A stretch of 6,904 nt of DNA from GN02-872 sp963518665 (GTDB taxonomy: Bacteria; Patescibacteriota; Gracilibacteria; BD1-5; UBA6164): contig CAUQKR010000038.1 of assembly GCA_963518665.1 (NCBI GenBank), positions 1-6,904 on the forward strand, given 5' to 3'. The notes under the pieces are model-generated. The model saw nothing but the letters and a program-made list of their open reading frames with translations. It ran no database searches and was not told where the DNA came from. The position numbers and the translations under genes were made by a program. Of the stretch, positions 1 through 6,904 are shown piece by piece; position 1 is the first letter of the stretch, and the number at the start of each line of letters is the position of its first letter.

Positions 1-62
1 AAAAATTTTTTGCTATTTTTGCCTTTAGATTAAATAGCAAAAAACCTAAAGGCATTTTTTTT
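1..62. terminator. two interlocked terminator-like hairpins, one per strand
   Basis: Stem A pairs 6-18 with 32-44 (13 bp, perfect). Stem B pairs 20-28 with 46-54 (9 bp, perfect). They overlap, so both cannot fully form at once. On the minus strand stem A is followed by a T run (5 to 1, cut by the window edge), suiting termination about 35 nt after the DUF1353 gene. On the plus strand stem B is followed by eight T (55-62), suiting termination of a transcript entering from the left. Termination is inferred from stem plus T tract; no expression data are available. Confidence 0.7.
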
Positions 63-78
63 ATTTAAAAATTAAAAT
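63..78. other. short AT-only spacer between DUF1353 stop and hairpins
   Basis: Only A and T residues, with no recognisable signal apart from the T-rich flank of the terminator. Nothing else is supported here. Confidence 0.4.
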
Positions 79-468
79 TTATTTTTTATAAAACAACCAA
101 CCAAACCATCTGACAGCTAGATAAACAAGCCATCTTTTTATAAAATTCATTCACTCAACTTTCAAAGCCTCAAGCAAAATTTTATCACTTTTTTTTCTAT
201 CTATTTTTCAAATGTATTTTTTAGAATATAAAAAATCGTGTAAAATGTAAGCCAGATATTTTGTAGGGTTGTAAAACCACCAGAGAAATTGAGGAATACT
301 TCAAAAATCAGTACAGAAATCTTTTGGAACTATGATTATTTCAGAGTTTTCTTTTTCATAATCCAAAATCCAGAAAAACTCACTTTTTACTAAAAAATTA
401 TTTGTGTTTATTATTTTTTGTAAAAGTCAATTTTCTTTTAATTTTACTTTTGCTTTTGTAAATTTCAT
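79..468 (-). CDS. DUF1353 family phage protein, 129 aa
   Basis: DUF1353 proteins are small phage proteins of unknown biochemical role, often encoded near the tail and lysis genes. The key block is clear: D-F-C-T-D-F-G-S-I-P-Q-F-L-W-W (residues 50-64), then Y-I-L-H-D-F-L-Y (74-81), then R-K-K-S-D-K-I-L-L-E-A-L (91-102), and V-Y-L-A-V-R-W-F-G (115-123). These match the family's Thr-Asp-x-x-Ser-(I/V)-Pro, His-Asp, Arg-x-x-(A/S)-Asp and C-terminal Arg-x-x-Gly elements. G56 in the first block is TGA (301-303), while W63, W64 and W121 are TGG. The conserved Asp, His and Asp could bind a metal, but that is my inference. ATG at 466-468 is 10 nt after the previous stop; TAA is at 79-81, about 35 nt before a terminator-like hairpin. 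Full length for the family, no break. Confidence 0.9.
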
Positions 469-478
469 TTTTTTATTT

Positions 479-838
479 TTAAAAATGTAAAAATTTATTT
501 AAAATTTCTTTTCAAAAAACACTTAAAACTCCAAAAATAACAGAAAAAATTCCAGTATATTTTAAAACTATTTTTTCAAAATTGTCAACTTTATCATTTA
601 TTTTTCCTTGCTCCTTGATAAATTTTTCAAAATTTTCAGCTATATTTTCCAGAGTTCTCACTCTGACTCTCATATTTTCTTGCTTGTCTTCAAGTGCTCT
701 TGATTTTTCCATAAGTGCTTCTTGTTTTTCCATAAGTAAGATAACTTTTTCCATTGAATTATTTATTTTTTCAATGTTTTTAGTCATATACCTCATCTCA
801 GTTTCAAGTCACACTATTTTTTCATTTATATTTTCCAA
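479..838 (-). CDS. coiled-coil protein with C-terminal membrane segment (XhlA/holin-associated-like), 119 aa, TTG start
   Basis: Residues 1-92 form a long coiled coil and about 94-108 (Y-T-G-I-F-S-V-I-F-G-V-L-S-V-F) a single membrane segment, followed by a short basic tail; TAA is at 479-481. This build, with a soluble heptad-repeat N-terminus and one C-terminal membrane helix, matches XhlA-type haemolysin or holin-associated proteins and some phage spanin-like anchors. The TTG at 836-838 was chosen over GTG (812-814) and ATG (794-796) because hydrophobic residues at positions 1, 4, 8, 11, 15, 18, 22, 25, 29, 32 and 36 keep an unbroken 3-4 heptad spacing back to the first codon. A TAA lies six codons upstream of the TTG. 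Read in the standard code the protein would end near 512; with TGA as Gly it gains G-K-E-I-L-N-K-F-L-H-F. Lysis role is inferred from build and position. Confidence 0.75.
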
Positions 839-868
839 ATTGTAAAAAATTAAAAATTAAATTAATTT

Positions 869-915
869 AAGTTCTAAAGTGTTCTGGAAGTCCAAAGGCA
901 AATAATTTAGAACTT
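869..915. repeat. 10 bp inverted repeat between the 140 aa gene and the XhlA-like gene
   Basis: AAGTTCTAAA at 869-878 and its exact complement TTTAGAACTT at 906-915 enclose a 27 nt loop. In the minus-strand transcript the stem begins just after the TAA of the 140-residue gene and is followed by a U-rich but interrupted stretch. It could be a weak terminator, a processing or mRNA-stabilising structure, or a translational control element for the next gene. The repeat itself is certain from sequence; the role is not. Confidence 0.6.
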
Positions 916-916
916 T

Positions 917-1339
917 TTAAATTATTTTAGATAAAATATTTTCTCAATATTTTTCAATAAGTTTAGTCAATAATTTGTCCATTTTTTCAGCTACTTTTTC
1001 TCTTTTGGCTCATAATCACAAAAGAATTTTTTGCTTGTTTTCACCATCTGGAAGTAGCTCAGCAGTCAAATATTCAAGCCTCAAAGCTTCAGCTTCCTTT
1101 TTTTCTTGTTTAAAATTTTCTAAATCAGAGATCATTTCTTTTTCTTTTTGAAATTTTTCAAATCCTTCAATTTTTTTTACTTTTCAACCTTCAAAAATTG
1201 CAAATCAACTTTGTAAGATTTCTAAATCTTCAGAAGAAATCTCATTTTCAAAAATTGAAAAACAATTTTCAAAAATTATGCTTTCATCTCAAATTCAAAC
1301 AATTTTTTTTGTTTCATTATCTATAAAAATTTTTTTCAT
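917..1339 (-). CDS. unrecognised 140 aa phage protein with C-terminal coiled coil
   Basis: I do not recognise the family. The ATG at 1337-1339 starts 10 nt after the fibre gene stop and the frame closes with TAA at 917-919. The N-terminus (M-K-K-I-F-I-D-N-E-T-K-K-I-V-G-I-G-D-E) looks like a small beta hairpin; an I-F-E-G-G-K-V segment follows near residue 48. From about residue 55 to 100 it is charged and helical, and the end (K-R-E-K-V-A-E-K-M-D-K-L-L) is again helical. No signal peptide or membrane segment is seen. The middle has a T-A-E-L-L-P-D-G-E motif. Its place between a fibre gene and the lysis-type genes is where small tail-fibre assembly chaperones or fibre accessory proteins often lie, but there is no sequence proof of that role here. 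The frame is supported by clean boundaries on both sides. Confidence 0.85.
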
Positions 1340-1349
1340 ATTTTTTAAG

Positions 1350-2822
1350 TTAAATAAGTAAAAATCTTAATTCAAGTTCTGGAACTAACTTTCTTCTAAT
1401 CTCTATTTTTAGAGAATTAAATAAATTTTCTGAAATCTTACAATCAATCTCACTACCTCCAGAAACCAAATTTTTTCACATTCCATAAAATTGCTTTTGA
1501 GCTTTATTATAAACCAAAACTTGAAAATCTTTTACAAATCATAAATTGTGTTGAATTGTGATTGTTTGAGTTGTAGAAGATGAATAATTGTAAGCCTCAA
1601 GAGTCAAATTATGAAAAATTAAAGGCAATTTTTCTTCAGAATTTTTTAATTCCATAATAGAATTTGTGATTTTTTCTCAAATTTTTAAATCAGTTTCAAC
1701 TTGAGTTGCTTTTCAAATTCAATTTAAATAAATATCTTTTTTATTTTCAGGTAAATTCAGATTTTCAATAAATCAAGAACTTAAAACTTTTGCAGTTTGT
1801 CCTTTATTTACAGCATCTTTTAAGTAAAAAATTTTTCATTTTGTAAAACAATCAGCATTGTAAATTTTTCCAACTTCTGTATTAATTTCTGTTTCTAGAT
1901 AGAAAAAAGGATTATTTTGTACTGTTATTTCATTTTTTATATTTGTGTTTGAAAAATATCAGTCTGACCTTATATAAAGAGTTTTTCAAGTCAAATCATA
2001 ATTTTCATCATAATTTGTAAAATCAGCAGAAGAGTATTCATTTTTATCTGATTTAAGCAATATTTTTAGAAAAACTTGACTTCCTCAAGCATCTTTTGTA
2101 AGTGTTAAATATCAGGTTCAGTATACATTTCTATTTATTTTTACTTTTTTAAATTTTCAAGGATGCTTTTTAAATGTTATTCTTCATTCTGTAGAATGTT
2201 GACTTCAATTTCATAAAAAATCGTTATCAAAAAAAACTTTTTTTGTTTTTTGTTCTTTAGCTATAAAAACAAAACTTTCAGCTTCAATATTTTCTCAAGC
2301 AACAAAATTTAAATTTAGATTTTTTGTTTCAGCTTGAATATTCCTCAAATTGCTTCCATCAAGTGCAGGCAATTTTCAGTCAGCTCATAATTTGACTAGA
2401 TTGTTTGCACCATTGAACTCAGTAACTAAACTATCATTTTTATCAAGTTTTTTATTTATTTCAGCACATATATCATTTATTTCTCAAGCAGTTAAATTCA
2501 TAAAAGCAAAATCTCAAATATCAAAATCATAAGCAACTTGTGAATTTTCACTTGCATTATAATTAAGTGGAGTAGGCTCAACAGCTCTTTCAATAATTAG
2601 ATTTTCTCCATTTTTAGATAAAACTTTTACAATTTCAATCTGAAGTGGAAGTCCAGAGTCATATTTTACTAAAGTTAAAGTAAACCTTTTTTCAACTTCA
2701 TTTCTTGTAAAATTTTCTCATAATAAAGAAGCATTTTCAAGAATAAGTAAATTTCAAATTGAAGTAAGATTTTTTTTGAGTTTTAACTTTATATTATTTT
2801 TTTTATTTAATTTTAAAACCAT
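1350..2822 (-). CDS. tail fibre / host-specificity-like protein, 490 aa
   Basis: Likely the receptor-binding or fibre component at the tail tip. The ATG is at 2820-2822 and TAA at 1350-1352. Residues 1-20 are Lys/Asn-rich. About residues 115-160 run from an I-N-K-K-L-D-K-N-D helix into L-V-K-L-G-A-D-G-K-L-P-A-L-D-G-S-N-L, a segment typical of phage fibre and collar proteins just before the variable part. In it G146 and G149 are TGA, while G156 is GGA. The rest is strand-rich with many Asn, Tyr and Ser, ending with T-I-T-I-Q-H-N-L-G-F and F-Q-V-L-V-Y-N, which resembles a C-terminal fibre domain of the beta-sandwich kind. The gene follows the hub gene after 67 nt, the largest gap among the structural genes. 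The host ligand cannot be read from the sequence. The fibre call rests on the linker motif and gene order. Confidence 0.72.
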
Positions 2823-2853
2823 ATATTTTTAAAAAAATTAAAATCTAAAAAGT

Positions 2854-2859
2854 ATTATA
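2854..2859 (-). promoter_or_regulatory. possible -10 box of an internal promoter before the fibre gene
   Basis: The minus strand reads TATAAT here, about 30 nt upstream of the fibre gene ATG and inside the longest gap between the structural genes (2823-2889). No convincing -35 hexamer is seen at the usual spacing; the stretch around 2877-2890 is only T-rich. In DNA this AT-rich a TATAAT arises easily by chance, so this is a weak call that depends mainly on the unusually long gap. Confidence 0.25.
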
Positions 2860-2889
2860 AAATAAAAAATTTTTGAATAAAAAGAAAAA

Positions 2890-3798
2890 TTATTTTTTTC
2901 AAATTTTAGCATAATCAGGAATAACTCAAGCATTTACAACAACTTTAGAAATTCAAAAAGCAAGCTCAGAAATCCTTTTTCAACTTAAATTTAAATTTTT
3001 ATTTATATTTTGTAAAATAATTAAATCTCAAACTTGCAAATCAAGTGGAACATTTGCTAAATCAATCAAAATTTCTCAACTTTTATTTATACTTATTTCA
3101 GTTATATTTTTACCAAGTGTAAAAGCTCTTTTAATTTCTTCTTTTTCTTCAATACAAACTATTTCTCAAGAAGCATTTATAAAGAAACTTTTTTTATTTT
3201 TTGGTGCATAATTTTTAAAAAGTTTATTTAAATTTTCATATAAATTTCATTGTAAAATAGTATCTCTAGAGTCTCATTCTTTAGAAATAGGTTCTTTTCA
3301 AAAAATTTGTTCTATAAAAGTTTTATCTTTATATCAATTTTTAAAAAGTTTATTTCATATAAAAGGCAAGGGAACAGTAAGGGGAATTTTTCTATTTGCT
3401 TCTTTTACAAAATGTTCTACAGCATCATAAAAACTCCAAGGTTTTTCAAAATACATAGCAAGAAAAACATCACTTAACAGTGAAACAAGTCCTTCAACAC
3501 TTACTTTTATACCTTCTTCTCAAAGTCTTAAGTACCTTTCAATACTTCTTACAACTCAAGTATATTTTAAAAGTCAATTTTTAAAATTTTGATCATCATA
3601 TAAGAAATATTGAATTAAATCTCCTTCAGAAAATAAATCAGTATCAAAACTACAAGCAATATCAAGTGTAAAACTTCCTTGTCAACCATCTATTTTTTCA
3701 TTAAACTCTAAAGAGTCAATATTTTTTATATTATCAATTCTTGTTTTAAATTCTCAAGTTTTACTATATAAATTTACTTTAATTTGTGTTACTTCCAT
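2890..3798 (-). CDS. baseplate hub / Tal-like minor tail protein, 302 aa
   Basis: This is probably the tail tip hub that follows Dit. The ATG is at 3796-3798, 4 nt after the Dit stop, and TAA is at 2890-2892. Residues 28-46 (I-D-S-L-E-F-N-E-K-I-D-G-G-Q-G-S-F-T-L) and about 78-113 (Y-T-G-V-V-R-S-I-E, then E-G-I-K-V-S-V-E-G-L-V-S-L-L) follow the layout of hub proteins: a first strand set with Gly-Gly and a small polar run, then G-x-(I/V)-x-x-I and a strand ending in G-L-x-S-L-L. By my count about 17 of its 23 glycines are TGA. At 302 residues it is short, and no C-terminal peptidase or lysozyme domain is visible, unlike the long Tal proteins of many Gram-positive siphophages. Function is inferred from weak family resemblance plus position; a Gp37-like minor tail protein is an equivalent description. 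Confidence 0.72.
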
Positions 3799-3802
3799 AT
3801 TT

Positions 3803-4687
3803 TTATAGAATTATTTTAGAATATAAAAAATAAAAATTATAGCTTACAATAATTCAATCATTGTAAGATATTTTTAAACTACAAGGCTTATTAATTGGAA
3901 TATCAGAAAACTCTCAAAGATAAAAAATTTCTTTTCAATTTAAAGTTACATTTAATTTTTTTGAGTCAAAAATTAAAATAGAGTCATTATTTAAGCTTTC
4001 ATTTATTTCAATATTTTTTCAGTCAAAACTTAAAATAAAATTATTTATAGTTTGATTTGTTTCTAAAATTTGACAAATAGCAGTATAAAAAGGAGAAACA
4101 GCAGAGTTAGAAATAACAAAACTAGTAGATAATGGACTATTTAAATTTTCAAAATTTTTTACATTTACTTTACTACTTACCCAGAATGGGGCTAAACTTT
4201 CAAAAATAACATTAACAACAGTTCCAGCTATTTTTAAACCTCAAGTTATTTTAAAACTTTTTAAAATAACATCTAAAAAGTATTCTTCATTTCAGACTTT
4301 TTTAATAATTTTTCAAGAATGATTAAAAGCTTGTTTCATTTTAAAAAGCTCTTTTTCTAAATTTTCAAAATTTTCAGTATAAATTTCAATATTTAAATTT
4401 ATTTCCAACTTCTCAAACCTTCTATTTCTATAAAAACCACCATTTTTAAGCACATTTTGAAACTCAGACACTCAAACATTAGGCAAATCCTCTAAAGTGT
4501 TTTCTAAAAGCAAATTTCAATAAAAATTTTGAGTATTGCATTTATCAGCTATTGTATTAAAATTAAAAGCAATTCAAAAATCACTTAAAAAGTTATATTT
4601 TGTATTTAAACTATTTGAAAAGGAAGAAAAATTTTTATCCTTCCCATTTCAAATATAATTTACTTCATTTATTTCATTTAAAAGCAT
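3803..4687 (-). CDS. distal tail protein (Dit-like, Siphovirus tail component family), 294 aa
   Basis: Dit proteins form the hexameric ring joining the tail tube to the tip. The ATG at 4685-4687 lies 3 nt after the tape measure stop; the frame ends in TAA at 3803-3805. The N-terminal half has the family pattern: a G-G-F-Y-R-N-R-R segment near residue 87, a helix of alternating Glu/Phe/Leu, then F-E-S-L-A-P-F-W (162-169), matching the Dit signature in which a strand ends at Pro-Phe. The C-terminal half resembles the Dit galectin-like end, with S-I-L-I-F-D followed by V-T-L-N-G-K-E-I; G251 in this Asn-Gly turn is TGA. W169 is TGG. The length is normal for the family. Position directly after the tape measure is what is expected for Dit. 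I infer the family from motifs and order, without an alignment. Confidence 0.85.
3843..3867. repeat. 8 bp inverted repeat near the 3' end of the Dit gene
   Basis: CTTACAAT (3843-3850) and ATTGTAAG (3860-3867) pair perfectly around a 9 nt loop. It lies inside coding sequence about 45 nt before the hub gene start, so it may form a small mRNA hairpin or simply be a coincidence of codon use. No T tract follows it directly. Confidence 0.35.
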
Positions 4688-4690
4688 ATT

Positions 4691-6904
4691 TTATTTTTTA
4701 GTTGTTAAAGTAGAAAGCCCTTTATTTGAGTTATTTATTGCTTGTAAAGTAGCATCTCATACATACTTATTAGTAGCATCTTTATTAAACACTTGATTTA
4801 TATTATTATTTACAACTATTTGATTATTTGTAGAATTTCAAATACTAGAAGAACTTCAAGAATTATTCAAAAATCAAGCTCAACTTATATTTTGAGAAAA
4901 ACCAAGTTTTTGCATTTCTTTTTTAACTTCAATAGCTTTATCTTTTATTTTCTCAAGTTCTCTTAACCTTCCATCAGTCTCTTTAGTTATAAACTCAGAA
5001 AAATATTTTTCAGCATCTTCTTTTTGTTTTATAGTTTCATTATAAAGTAGTCTTTTTTCTTCTTCTTGTTTTTTTAATTTTTGCATTTCAATATCTAGTT
5101 TTTCTTGCTCTTTTGCTAGCTCATTATAAATTTTATCAGTTTCAGTCATCTCACTTCTTTCTTTTGCTTTTGCTTTTACTTCATCATTAAAAAGATTTGA
5201 ACCACTTTTATTATATTTTGAGCTTCATTTTTCTAAAGTTTCCTTTTCTTTTAAAAGCTTTGTTTCTTTTTCTAAATATTCAATATATTTTAAATAATCT
5301 TCTCAAGTTGATTTACTTCCTAATTTTTCTTTTCTTAAATCTTTATAAAAATTTTTTCTACTTTCTAAATTAGAACTTGTTATATAAGAAACATCAAGTT
5401 TTTTATCTTGTTCTAGCTTTTCTTTTTCTTCTTTTAATTTTTTTAGTTCTTCATCAATCTTTATACTTCTATCTCATAATTTATCAGTAGCTTTATTTTT
5501 AGCTTCATCCATTTTTTTTGTTACCTCATCTTGTTTTTTCAGTATATCATCAAGCTCTTTTTTGTATTTGTTTACTTCATCAAGTATTTTTTCATAATAT
5601 TTTTCAGCTACTCACTGTGCTTTTTCATAATTTTCAGCTTGTTTTTTATATTGTTTTTCTAACTCTTCATTATTATCTTTTTCAAACTCAAAACTATCTT
5701 TTTTAATAGCATTAAGCTCTTTTTCATATTTTTTATATAATTCAGCTTTTCTTTTTACTCTTTCTTCTTCTTTTAAGTTTGCTTTATCAAGCAATTCAAG
5801 CTCTTTTTCATATTTCTTTTTCAGCTCTTCTTCAGCTTTTTTCTTTTCATCATCTTTTTTACTTTTACCACCTCAACCTCTTTTTTTTCAACTTCTTGAA
5901 TTAGGTCAATATTTTTCATCTAAAAGTGCCTTCATTTCTGGACTTATCTCTTTCTTATCCTTATTTTTTAGATCATCTTTATATTTCTTTTTTGCTTGTT
6001 TATCATAAGAGTTTACATCTGCATTTTTTACTATTTCATTAAATCAAGTTTTAAAATTAGAAATATCTTTATCTAGTTTTAATGCTCCTGCTAACATTGC
6101 ATTATCTCATACAGCTTTAGCTTTATCATAAAGAGTATTATCTTTTCAAGTAAAATTTTTATATCCAGTTTTTGAAAACATTTTTATATTCCACCCTTCA
6201 CCAATTTCTCAAACAACTTCTCATAGTCCTACAGCTTTTGTGATTTTGTTAACCCATTTTCAAGCTCCATTTACAAAATTTTTGATTAAATTTATACATT
6301 TATTTAAAGCTTCTTGTAGATAGTAGGGAATATTCTTAAAAACATTTCATAAATTCTCAACAGCTATTCAGAGGTTCTTTCATATAAAAATACCAAAATC
6401 AGCAAAAAAAGCTCATACTTTAGCTAGTTGTGAAGTAATCCAGACAATAGCAAGTCAAATTCAAGAAGTTAGAATTTTAAATCATTTAGTTATTGCTAAC
6501 CATAATATTTGTACTATAGCTACAGTTTTTGTAGTTAAATTTAATAAAGCATCATTAAAGGTAACTTTTATCCAAGCTAAATTTTTACCAATATTTCATT
6601 TCCAAATTTCCCATTTATTAGCATTTATTTGGAGTTTTGCTTCAGTAGTTTCAAGTCTTTTAGTAAATTCTTCTTCCAGAGCTCCAGAACTTTCTTTTAC
6701 TTTTTCTAAAGCATTTATTAAAACTTCAGGACTTTGTCACATTGATAAAAAAGCTTGTTTTACTTGTGAACTTTGTCAAATAATATCTCAAATAAGAGGA
6801 CTCATACTATCTCAAGCAGTTCATAACCCTTGTATAAATCTACTAAAAGCCTCAGAAGCATTATCATCCCAAGCTTTCCTGAATTCTTCAGCACTCATTC
6901 AAGC
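4691..6904 (-). CDS. phage tail tape measure protein, C-terminal 737 residues (5' end beyond window)
   Basis: This is the ruler that sets tail length and sits inside the tail tube. With TGA as glycine the frame is open from the window edge to a TAA at 4691-4693. The first visible residues carry the typical tape measure core: M-S-A-E-E-F-R-K-A-W (about residues 3-12) and F-I-Q-G-L-G-T-A-G (23-31), where G28 and G31 are TGA codons. N-K-W-E-I-W-K follows shortly after, with both tryptophans TGG. Residues about 120-190 are hydrophobic, as in the membrane-active part of many tape measures. A Gly-rich linker, R-G-G-G-G-K-S-K-K, lies near residue 341 and mixes GGT and TGA codons. After it come about 320 residues rich in Lys and Glu that should form a long coiled coil, then a Ser/Asn-rich tail. 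No peptidase or lysozyme domain is seen. The stop is 3 nt before the next gene. The family call is firm; the true start is outside the window. Confidence 0.93.

Noticed and set aside
6..54. True H-type pseudoknot acting as a riboswitch-like RNA
   Set aside because: The single-nucleotide linker would have to cross a 13 bp stem, which is sterically implausible, and no known riboswitch core is recognisable; alternative hairpins fit better.
582..845. Plus-strand open frame of 87 codons, rich in Phe and Ser
   Set aside because: It lies opposite the coiled-coil XhlA-like gene, has no family resemblance, and its Phe/Ser richness is what the complement of a Lys/Glu-rich gene gives.
1374..1385. Palindrome AGTTCTGGAACT
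   Set aside because: Only a 5 bp stem with a 2 nt centre, inside the end of the fibre gene coding for V-P-E-L; most likely chance.
2350..2532. Plus-strand open frame of 60 codons
   Set aside because: It is antisense to the fibre gene motif D-G-K-L-P-A-L-D-G, which has clear family support on the minus strand.
5518..5706. Plus-strand open frame of 62 codons resembling a hydrophobic peptide
   Set aside because: It is antisense to the Lys/Glu-rich coiled coil of the tape measure; the apparent hydrophobicity is a by-product of the complement.
4880..5794. Two separate short minus-strand proteins (4880-5149 and 5612-5794)
   Set aside because: Both are in the same frame as the tape measure and are separated only by TGA codons, which read as glycine here. 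They are pieces of one protein.
1..6904. Many pseudogenes broken by in-frame TGA
   Set aside because: Breaks are TGA only, never TAA or TAG, and occur at conserved glycines; recoding explains them all.
79..6904. UGA=Trp (Mycoplasma-type code)
   Set aside because: TGG is used at expected tryptophans such as A-P-F-W in Dit and F-L-W-W in DUF1353, and Trp at the TGA sites would break Asp-Gly, Asn-Gly and Gly-run motifs.
1300..6904. Recurring TCTCAAGC / TTTTCAA words on the plus strand, looking like a dispersed repeat or uptake signal
   Set aside because: They read as in-frame codons on the minus strand (for example GCT TGA GAA, Ala-Gly-Glu) and reflect frequent TGA glycine codons plus AT-rich codon use.

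Overview
The window is very AT-rich and reads as the tail and adjacent lysis-type part of a siphophage or prophage that uses UGA as a sense codon for glycine (translation table 25). All genes lie on the minus strand. Read with the standard code they shatter into fragments. Read with TGA as glycine they become seven clean frames, each ending in TAA, which together cover almost the whole window. TGA falls on conserved glycines of recognisable phage families, while conserved tryptophans are TGG, so this is not the Mycoplasma-type UGA=Trp code. UGA=Gly is known from Candidatus Absconditabacteria (SR1) and Gracilibacteria, so the host is most likely one of these CPR/Patescibacteria. All arginines are AGA or AGG, and CpG is almost absent (two by hand scan).

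Layout in transcription order, from high to low coordinates: a tape measure protein whose N-terminus lies beyond the window (4691-6904); a Dit-type distal tail protein (3803-4687); a baseplate hub/Tal-like protein (2890-3798); a tail fibre-like protein (1350-2822); an unrecognised 140-residue protein (917-1339); a coiled-coil protein with a C-terminal membrane segment resembling XhlA or holin-associated proteins (479-838, TTG start); and a DUF1353 protein (79-468). Gaps are 3-10 nt, except 67 nt before the fibre gene (with a possible promoter) and 78 nt after the 140-residue gene (with an inverted repeat). Positions 1-78 carry two interlocked hairpins that look like terminators for both strands.

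The gene order tape measure, Dit, hub, fibre, small proteins, lysis-type genes is the classical siphophage late order. The first four products would build the tail tube ruler and the host-contacting tip. The last two probably belong to lysis or cell-envelope functions. No integrase, repressor, CRISPR array, tRNA or insertion sequence is visible, so lytic phage and integrated prophage cannot be told apart. All translations here were done by hand with UGA as glycine.
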